Source of the DNA: Trichostrongylus colubriformis
Taxonomy: Eukaryota; Nematoda; Chromadorea; Rhabditida; Trichostrongylidae
DNA length: 64,000 bases
Assembly: GCA_963978905.1 (NCBI GenBank)
Contig: OZ022259.1
Location: forward strand, 17,334,068 to 17,398,067
Reading direction: 5' to 3'
Below the pieces are notes generated by a model. The model searched no databases. It was not told the DNA's origin and worked only from the letters and a program-made list of their open reading frames with translations. The position numbers and the translations under genes are program-made. Positions 57,601 through 64,000 of the stretch are shown one piece after another (the stretch's first letter is position 1; every line of letters begins with the position of its first letter).

Positions 57601-59603
57601 CATTTGGGACTTATCACATGCATTCAAGGATTGACCACACTCCGTGAAGCATTCAGTCGCTGTCTCAGCCGACTCTCTGTTCGAACACAGAGGTAAAAAC
57701 ATGAAACTGAAGGAAAACCAATCATTTCCCACATTAACAGCGCAGATTTCGGGTAAGAGAGGCAAACTCAAAGCTATAGAATCATTCTCTTCCAGAAAAC
57801 TCATCGAATGTGCCACAACGCAAACCGGTGAACTGCTTAACTACTACTCCATGGTTAACACGCATCGAGCAGGAGTAAAAGTGAGTCTCTTATGTCCGTT
57901 GTACGAAATTTCCTTCCAACCACAAATCCTTTGACATCCAGCCATTCCCACTGCTCGATTTTGAGTGGCGTACCGGGTCGAGCAAGCGGAGGAATCCTTA
58001 AAGGAACGGTCCGCAGGAGAATGAGTTTCTTTGTTGCCCATATATTTATGTTGTATTTGCCTAGTGAGGACCGCATGCAAGGTTTCACGCGAAAACGGGG
58101 CCCACATTATGCAAATACAACATGAGATACAGCTTCCCGAATTCTCGACAAGTTGGGCGGACCTCCGAATAAAAGCCCGGTCCCGCGCGGTTGGAAACGA
58201 AAAATTGGACTGTTCACGTAACTTTCTGTTCCTACAATGCACTCCGACCGCGGCGGAAGACCGGGTTGGCATTGGCTCGGTGCTCCGCCCACACGGCCGA
58301 GACTTTGTGGTGCTGTGTCTTAGCGTGATTCTATTTCCTTCGCGTCAAACTTTGCATGGCCCACATTATGCAAATACAATATTAATACATGGGTAACAGA
58401 AAAACTCATTTTTACGTGGACGATTTCTTTGCGTGAGGGCAGTAATTGGTAGTTGGGACGGGGCGTACTTGTACACATACACATCTATTCTAAAAATGGA
58501 CTGGAAATAGAATATTCGCTATATTTTGCGCTTGACGCCATTACAGCACCATCATAGGCTGCGTCACAATTCAATAAATCAAACCAACTACGTCAGGTCT
58601 CGTCAGAAGGCGGCAAAGGCCCCTTTAGCGAGCAAACTTTACAACGGCAAGCGCTTTGAGCGCGTTGGCGGTGCGTTCATACTTTGAGGTCAGGGCGAGA
58701 GGGCGTGGCTGCGTGTATCTGCATCTCTGCCTATGCCACCCTGCCTCGTTGCTTGCGTCGCCTTTGCACCTCTCCGGGGCCACTCTGTCTCAATGTCTGT
58801 GAACGCCTAATCAAGGCGCTATGATGCTCTCATTAGCGTTGCATGTGGCACGTCTATTCGAAGGCGGTACCGAAGCGAGTAGCAGCATTTCAGCGCTTTT
58901 GGACTTTTCCACAACACTCCTGGTGCTCACTTCGTAGCAAGAAATGATAACATTGTCTACATGAGTAGCTAGTCACCTTTTCCATTACGTACATTGAAGT
59001 CGTGAGCCACCTAATCGATTGTGCCAAGATGATTTTCAGGGAGCGGTCACACCTGATGCACTGCAGGGCGCAAAGTCATTGTAGAAAGCGTATGGCATGA
59101 TGAATAATGATAAAATCACAGATATAAAAGTTGGCCATTGGGTCAAGCACCTTGTCAAAAAAATTCTCGAAGTCAGGCTACCCCATCACCTAACAGTCTG
59201 CAACAAGACCCCTCTGTAAGGCTGTCTTCCACGTCTTCTCGTGCTCCCACGAAAACAGCTTGGGTTGAGAGTTATACGCTATCAAATGAGAAGGGCACTG
59301 CGATTCTTACTCACCTTTTACCAAAAAACGACGCCTACCCCTCAACGAAGCTTTTGATAGATTCCTGTTGTGACTGTCTATTCGGAACGCTTCTATAGGG
59401 CAGGAAACAACGCTCAGTACATACTGCATAAAAAGATCGACCAAAATAGTACATTAAATATCAATAAAATAATAATAATTATACCTTAAACACTAACATG
59501 GCAACATTTTCAGATCTGGCCAACGATGTACGTCAATGGAGTGTTCTTCGATCGAAGCTATCCCGTAGATACAAAAATTTGTGAACATACGGCTTGGTGC
59601 TGA
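51629..59603 (+). CDS. gilt: GILT-family secreted thiol reductase, 5 exons, 192 residues
   Basis: Exons: 51629-51808, 57412-57528, 57586-57692, 57796-57880, 59514-59603 (stop TGA). All phases join. GILT proteins reduce disulfides at acidic pH in lysosomes or extracellularly. The start MNSSRMMSSWVLACLFLPTV is a signal peptide, probably cleaved after VMG. The active site is CPFC in TESQCPFCTRLLREQIWP, and an NVT glycosylation site precedes it. Exon 2 carries the family signature region CQCMHGPTEC followed by N and a second C (ECDLNRLQNC). Exon 5 gives IWPTMYVNGVFF and two terminal Cys, as in the family's WVTVNG-type end. It is shorter than human GILT (about 250) and typical of invertebrate secreted forms. 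The start was chosen because it gives the signal peptide; a TTATCTCAG acceptor 39 bases upstream suggests a trans-spliced or spliced 5' UTR. In worms and insects relatives are linked to immunity, which is not shown here. Confidence 0.95.
51857..53240. mobile_element. 1.38-kb palindromic mariner-end element (family C), copy 2, in GILT intron 1
   Basis: TA at 51855-51856 and 53241-53242 flanks terminal repeats TTGGGTTGGGGAATAAGTTC and complement, identical in the first 20 bases to copy 1. Arms of about 690 bp meet near 52550. Each arm repeats the small hairpin GATAGAGC...GCTCTA four times. The left end is 48 bases after the exon 1 donor. Confidence 0.92.
53336..53640 (+). repeat. tRNA-derived SINE, copy 7 (GILT intron 1)
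   Basis: Head with GGCGTAGTGTAGTGACCGAT and a clean B-box-like GGGGATCAAATCCCGC, body TTGGGACCAGACTCGTCTGG, and a C run of 17 or more at about 53580-53600 before the tail. Confidence 0.87.
54141..54288. mobile_element. Short MITE family T, copy 1 (GILT intron 1)
   Basis: GGCCGCGTTCATACTTTGTG at the left and CTGTGAACGCACC at the right. The interior GTGTCTTCGCCTATAGCACC and CACCTCTCCGGGC recurs at 55541-55682 and 58671-58808. Confidence 0.75.
54532..55332 (-). CDS. Candidate two 3' exons of an unidentified protein, antisense in GILT intron 1
   Basis: On the minus strand, exon A (55332-55175) follows GGTTATAAG and is open to a strong donor GAATAC|GTGAGT. Exon B (54591-54532) follows TAGATAATTATCAG and ends in TAG. 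Both are phase 0 at the junction. The joined piece has about 71 residues: DEPYIRFNGTSLWSRTLDLG, a Cys pair, DLWTDWFFGEFLMFFLDVRP, then FRRFDMEWDEFVIER at the end. It is rich in Trp, Phe and Asp, unlike chance translation, but I know no matching family. Upstream exons were not found between here and GILT exon 2. Confidence 0.35.
55394..55530. mobile_element. Small TIR element (GILT intron 1)
   Basis: TATATTGTTGGGACAGAG at the left has its inverted partners CTCTGTCC and CAACAATATA on the right side. About 137 bp. Confidence 0.5.
55541..55682. mobile_element. Short MITE family T, copy 2 (GILT intron 1)
   Basis: Diverged copy of the element at 54141-54288: GGCCGCCATCATACTCTGC, TGTCTCCGCCTATGCCAC and GCTGCCTGTACGCAGCC. 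Confidence 0.65.
56280..56640. repeat. Repeat shared with intron 13 of the kinase gene
   Basis: GTGAAACAACAAACAGCAACAAAC and the following 150 bases resemble 11800-11960. The GC-rich block GGCAAGTCGTGCTGATGGCG at its end is the repeat also seen near 0.5, 19.6 and 34.0 kb. Confidence 0.6.
56777..57248. mobile_element. MITE family G, copy 1, complete (GILT intron 1)
   Basis: Starts TTAAAGGCACACCGCGCGAT and ends ATCGCGTGGTGTGCCTTTGA. Inner inverted partners AAATCACACCTGGCCTTAGA and CTAAGGCCAGGTGTGATTC surround a centre with TTTCCAACGTGG and its complement. About 470 bp, ending 164 bases before GILT exon 2. Confidence 0.82.
57998..58430. mobile_element. Hairpin MITE family A, copy 7 (GILT intron 4)
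   Basis: Starts TTAAAGGAACGGTCCGCAGG and ends TTTACGTGGACGATTTCTTT. The left arm carries an internal partial duplication of the GCCCACATTATGCAAATACA segment. Confidence 0.82.
58671..58808. mobile_element. Short MITE family T, copy 3 (GILT intron 4)
   Basis: GGTGCGTTCATACTTTGAGG at the left, GTCTGTGAACGCC at the right, interior CTGCCTATGCCACCCTGCC as in copy 1. Confidence 0.75.
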
Positions 59604-60039
59604 AACTGATTACCGTAAGGAATAGCGCTAATCAAGATATATCACCATAACATATCACCACGTTGCTATAATGCTGATGACAGGCGTTATCACGTATCAT
59701 CTTAACTTATTTCGATTTGATATTTAAATTTATCGCTGTAAACACGAACGTTGTGTTTTCGTTGTCAAAAATACTTCCTTTTTCATTTTCCATTCGAACT
59801 AAAGCATAGGTTTCGTGACACATGGGTCTTTTCAAAATATTTTACGATTTTCATAAAAAGCATATTAATAGAAATTTCCAAAGTTTCGGGAACCTTTGTT
59901 CTACTCCGATAAGAGAATCACCTAAATCATTCACGGATTTCACACTCTCTATTTTGTAGATACTTCTATCCCTTTCTCATGACCACACCAGGGCTGCTAG
60001 TAAAAACTTATACGACGTGACATCATGAACAACTGGGAG

Positions 60040-60272
60040 TGTACCCCTATGTCAGGATTTCGCACGAAGAGGAGCGGTGTGCGACGTAGTGTTCGCGAGC
60101 TCTGCGCGTCGCGATAGTTGGGTCTTAGAACGATTACATGGCAATGCTATGAGGGCGATACGCAGTTGGCTTGTAATCGCTTCGGAACCCAACAACATGG
60201 CACCTTCAGCTCGTCCGCATTGCTTCGCTTGTGACATGCCGCGGTGCGAAATCCTGACATAAGGGTACACAA
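60040..60272 (+). mobile_element. MITE family Q, copy 2
   Basis: Terminal repeats TGTACCCCTATGTCAGGATT and AATCCTGACATAAGGGTACA. The interior matches the copy at 2056-2290 in opposite orientation (ATGCGGACGAGC; GTTGGGTCTTAGA). About 233 bp. Confidence 0.8.
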
Positions 60273-60279
60273 CCTGAAC

Positions 60280-61330
60280 GACCTAATTTCTGCCATCAAT
60301 AACTATGAACTCGGTTACAAGTTCCTTCCTAAGCTAAAGGAAAAAATGGAAGTGTGATCGATATCCGGAAAAAAAAACTAAAATGAAAAAAGAAAAGTTC
60401 GTGCTTCTCAACGTCACGTCGTAGCTGTTTGTTACTGCCATCCATGACATGGTTGAAATATTGCCACTGCCATGACTTATGCCCTTGCCTTTTTCGAGAA
60501 TTGTAGCATTGGGTCACGACGCGGCATCGCACAACGCTTGCAGCGCGCCGCACGCGACACATTCGCACGGGAAGCGCGGGACTTGTGAATGCCAGCGTTC
60601 TGTGCTAAAGCAACACACATTCTCCTTTTCACCCAGCATCATCCGTCGCTATTGCGCTGATTCTCCGCTCCTTCTTATCATGCATCACCACCGAATTACC
60701 ATCTAAATTATTTCATATAATTTTAAAATTGTAACTATTGAACAGTGCAGTACTATTAGAAGTCTATTGGATTGTCAGTTTGCTCGTTTCCTTTGTTCTT
60801 TGGCTCCACTCATTCACCAGTTCCATGTTTTATTTTGAGATAATTGCACTTTTCTCAGAAAACACGATATAAAGGTCATCTTCGTTCAGCCTTGTGCCTA
60901 TTTTGAAATGGCTCTCCGATACAGACAACTTAGCTGGGTAATTTGAGATGACCTCAGTCATCCTTCCATCTTTCGAGGGTTTTTATTGCCATTTAAGGTT
61001 TTTCTGAGAGTTCCGATCAAAGAAATCCCCTTCTAATCTTCACATTAATCTGCCAGCCCGCCAGCTCACCACCGAACACAATTCTCCTTCATTCTATTTG
61101 CTACTACTTCCCTTGTCCTACTTGTACTATAACTTGTATGGAGCTGTGAAAATTTTCGAAGATATTTCGGATGAACCAGAGGAGCTGAAATATGGATCTG
61201 AACTCGGCAGATACTTCTTAGAAAGTACTGTCGCGTACAGAGAGGGTGGGAGGGCTGTAGTGGCAAATGGGGCAGTGATTACACACGGTTTGGCAATCAA
61301 ATACTGCAAAAGCGAGCAGTCTTCGTGCCT
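60280..61330. other. No confident gene
   Basis: An open + frame around 61130-61260 (NLYGAVKIFEDISDEPEELK and onward) looks protein-like, but no acceptor precedes it and no family is recognised. A short hairpin MITE family A copy starts at 61331. Confidence 0.35.
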
Positions 61331-61761
61331 TAAAGGAGTCGTCCACGAAAAAACGAGTTTTCCTGTTACCCATACATTATATTGTACTTGCCCAATATGG
61401 GCCGCATGTAAAGTTTCAGGTGAAATAGTGTGAATTCGGCTAAGATACAGCTCCCCAAATTCTCGGCCGGGTGGGCGGGGCCTCGGGTCTCGGGTCCTTC
61501 AAATAGTCCGTCGCGGTCGGAGGCACACTGCAGAAACAGAAAGTTACGTAAACAGTGTAACTCTCCGTTCCAAACCGTGGCGGACAACGGGACGGGGCTT
61601 CCTCTCGGAGCCCCCTCCCCCTGGCCGAGAATTTGGGGAGCTTTATCTTAACCGAATCTTCACTTTTTCGCAAGAAACTTTGCATGCAGCCCTTATTAGG
61701 CTAATACAACAGAAATATATGGATGACAAAAGACTCATTTTTCCGTGGACGATTCCTTTAA
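61331..61761. mobile_element. Hairpin MITE family A, copy 8
   Basis: Complete: TTAAAGGAGTCGTCCACGAA to TTCCGTGGACGATTCCTTTAA. The core GGCCGGGTGGGCGGGGCC pairs with CCCCCTGGCCG on the other arm. Confidence 0.88.
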
Positions 61762-62225
61762 GGTATAACGGGTAGCAGGTCCTTGGTCACAGACGTAGAA
61801 GCACTGCATTGTGCAGGAGTTAGCCCCTACAGTCCATTACATATCGAATCGCTTCTAAACCACAACGATTTCGAACAAAAATAGGATGTTCGGCGCATCG
61901 AGAAAAAGATCGATTATAGCTCCACGCTCTATCCCTCCGTATGTGTGAAGAACGAAGTACTGAAGTCCTTTGTTTAACTGTGATTCCCTACTCTTTCTAG
62001 CATAAGTTGCTAAAAAATCGATGTGCGCGTTTGGACAGAATGAACAGCCAAACACCGGTACTCCCTTTCTAAGAGATTCACAGGATCTCACAGATTGGTG
62101 ATTCAAGATGGGCAAATCCAATCAATGCCGTTCCTCTCCCATCAAAATCCCACCTCTGTTCATTAGAATATCACCAAGACAACCCTTCAGTTGCCTTAAT
62201 GGGCTCGATAGTGATTAACCGCCTT

Positions 62226-63246
62226 TCAAAGGAATCGTCCACGGAAAAATGACTTTCTTTGTTACCCGTATATTTATGCTGCGTTTGCCCAATAAGTGCT
62301 GCATGCAAAGTTTCACGCGAAAAAGTGAAAATTCGGCTAAGATACAGCTCAGGGGTGAGGCCTCCGAATGGAAGCCCCGTCCCGTCGTCCGCCGCGGTTG
62401 GAAACAGAGAATGGGACTGTTTACGTAACTTTCTGTTCCTACAATGCGTCTCCGACCACGGCGGACACGGGTTGGCATTTGCTCGGAGGCCCCGCCCAAC
62501 CGGCCAAGACTTTGAGGTGATGTATTTTAGCCGGATTCAAATTTTTCAAGTGAAACATTGCATGCGGCCCACAACTTAAATATTGGGTAGTCTAAAAAGT
62601 TTTTTCGTATTTTCAAATACCGCTTTTTCCCTCCAAACTGCTTTCCAGCAATTTCTTCTGTACATACACACGTAGTACAAGTCCACACGCATCTATAGGT
62701 ATTATTGTCTTCCATCTCCCGGACAACCCTTTTCGGCAAACTAAACATATCAACGATCAACCTCATTTTCAATAAAAATTATAAAAATTTTTTTCTTTGA
62801 ATGGCGTTAGACAGGGAAAGGAAAAGTTGATAATCCGATGGAGCAAGATGAGGGCTATAAGGTGGATGGGGCAGCAATTTTTATCCAAGCTCGAGAATTT
62901 TTTGGCGAGTCATTTTTTCACTAGTGGTAAAAACTTTTTTGAATTTTTTCTTTTAAAAAATTCTCGAGCTTGGATAAAAATTGCTGCCTTATGAAAAAAA
63001 AATTGGAATTGAAAATGAGGTGACTTTTGATATTTTTATTTTGCCGAAAAGGGTTATCCGGGAGATGGAAGACAACAATACCTATAGATGCGTGAGAACT
63101 TGTACTACATATATATGTACAGAAGAAATTTTGTGGAAAGCAGTTTTGAGGGAAAAAGCGGTATTTAAAAATACGAAAAGACTTTTTAGACTACCTAATA
63201 TATGGGTAACATAAAAACACATTTTTCCGTGGACGATTCTTTTGAG
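62226..63246. mobile_element. Hairpin MITE family A, copy 9, interrupted by a mariner foldback
   Basis: The left part 62226-62580 and right part 63201-63246 together make one family A element (TCAAAGGAATCGTCCACGGA ... TTTCCGTGGACGATTCTTTT). The interruption is at the right subterminal region. Confidence 0.88.
62583..63198. mobile_element. Foldback mariner derivative (family B) nested in family A
   Basis: TA at 62581-62582 and 63199-63200. Terminal repeats TTGGGTAGTCTAAAAAGT and ACTTTTTAGACTACCTAA. The left arm, read on the minus strand around 62935-62800, keeps HPPYSPHLAPSDYQLFLSL, a mariner transposase C-terminal segment with the catalytic Asp. The right arm has lost that part by an internal deletion, so the palindrome is asymmetric. 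Confidence 0.88.
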
Positions 63247-63273
63247 TAGGGATTACTATTGTGTTATTGAAGT

Positions 63274-63618
63274 TTAATAGTGCAGAGATATGGAGGATTG
63301 AAAGAAGCCATTACTGTTAGAGCCTAGGCGTAAGACTGGCATCAGATATGAGAAAGTGGTGAGTGCACCACGCTTACGATTCTTTAGACAAATCTGCACC
63401 CCCCGGCAATATTCGCTGGTGCACACTGACCTGTAACATATGTTCCCCTTTGCCTCACCAGCACAACAACAGTCATCGCAAAATAAACAACGCTTCAACC
63501 GCTCATGTGCTTTAGCGTGGTGAGCGACATAGGGCGACCAAGCGATGTGTGAGCAACATTCTACGACGTGAGTGGTATTTGGCGACCGACAAATAGCAAG
63601 GGCTGTGTTCAGATCCAA
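63274..63618 (-). CDS. Cys-rich open frame, unidentified, minus strand
   Basis: A minus-strand frame of up to 114 codons has a Cys-rich centre (CLFCDDCCCAGEAKGNICYR) and could start after an AACACAG acceptor near 63611 and end at AATC|GTAAGCG near 63378. The initiation codon of the longest form is not ATG. I do not recognise the Cys spacing. It could be chance. Confidence 0.2.
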   Translation of the reverse strand: MDLNTALAICRSPNTTHVVECCSHIAWSPYVAHHAKAHERLKRCLFCDDCCCAGEAKGNICYRSVCTSEYCRGVQICLKNRKRGALTTFSYLMPVLRLGSNSNGFFQSSISLHY

Positions 63619-63635
63619 GCAAATGGGATTTTCAA

Positions 63636-63900
63636 CAGATCGGCGTACTCACGCATCCGCGATTTAGAATTTTTGGCGATGCCACTTTCCACCACATCAG
63701 TCTATCAACATCACGGCAAATATACGAAATCACGGATACGTCGATTCTCCGGAAATCCCAAACCGCGGATTAGCGGATATGCTCATTTGCTCGATCAATA
63801 CGTATCCTATCCTTGAAGGGGAATCTTCAAAAATCCTAGATCACGGATACGCTCGATTTCCGGTCGATACGTATCTTATCCTTTATGTATCTTATCCGAA
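63636..63900. repeat. Diverged copy of element X
   Basis: CACGCATCCGCGATTTAGAA, AAATCACGGATACGTCGATT and several TCGATACGTATC-type segments resemble the minisatellite interior of the element at 4135-4691. Neither terminal repeat is recognisable. Confidence 0.5.
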
Positions 63901-64000
63901 ATTTCATTTCGTTGGGCAGCGCAGCTCATAGACACATCCTGCGATAACCAGATAGGGCGACTCACTTTCTTGAGGGAATAGATCTTTGGGTAACTATCCA

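Noticed and set aside
61098..61433. 111-codon + frame with protein-like start
   Set aside because: The 3' third runs into a family A MITE, no upstream acceptor was found, and no domain is recognised; left as unassigned.

Overview
The window looks like a nuclear contig from a nematode, most likely a parasitic clade V worm such as a hookworm (inference). The reasons are short introns of about 50-100 bp ending in TTTCAG-like acceptors, trans-splice-like 5' ends, Tc3/mariner-type transposons, and very many short palindromic transposon derivatives. Two protein-coding genes can be rebuilt exon by exon with every splice phase agreeing.

Gene 1 (+ strand, 1024-19050, 22 exons seen, start codon not found) encodes an ankyrin-repeat protein kinase orthologous to vertebrate TNNI3K. 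About 790 residues are visible: an N-terminal ankyrin array, a kinase domain with VAIK, HRD, DFG and APE motifs, and a short conserved C-terminal tail. Its short introns are 50-96 bp. Most introns above about 900 bp carry recognisable SINEs, miniature inverted-repeat elements (MITEs) or a dead Tc3-like element.

Gene 2 (+ strand, 51629-59603, 5 exons) encodes a 192-residue secreted GILT-family thiol reductase with CPFC and CQCMHGPTEC-type motifs. Its 5.6-kb first intron holds a 1.38-kb perfect-ended palindromic element 48 bp after the donor site, a tRNA-derived SINE, further MITEs, and a pair of phase-compatible candidate exons on the opposite strand.

The 32 kb between the two genes (19.1-51.6 kb) is a repeat-rich desert. 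It contains several foldback derivatives of mariner elements (22.4-23.8, 25.1-25.8, 26.3-27.0 kb, and a remnant at 35.4-35.8 kb), an RTE-type LINE tail at 28.9-29.3 kb, a probable LTR at 21.0-21.6 kb, many hairpin MITEs, a long TGTC microsatellite at 48 kb, and a few candidate exons of unidentified proteins (24.5, 35.1, 38.7-39.2, 45.3-45.6 kb).

The region 3' of gene 2 (59.6-64 kb) is again mostly repeats, including one mariner foldback inserted inside a hairpin MITE with TA target duplication. I see no CRISPR, operon of bacterial type, rRNA or intact tRNA gene. The main unusual signal is the number and variety of near-palindromic elements that would be transcribed as long hairpins when located in introns. 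All family assignments were made by eye; no search was run.
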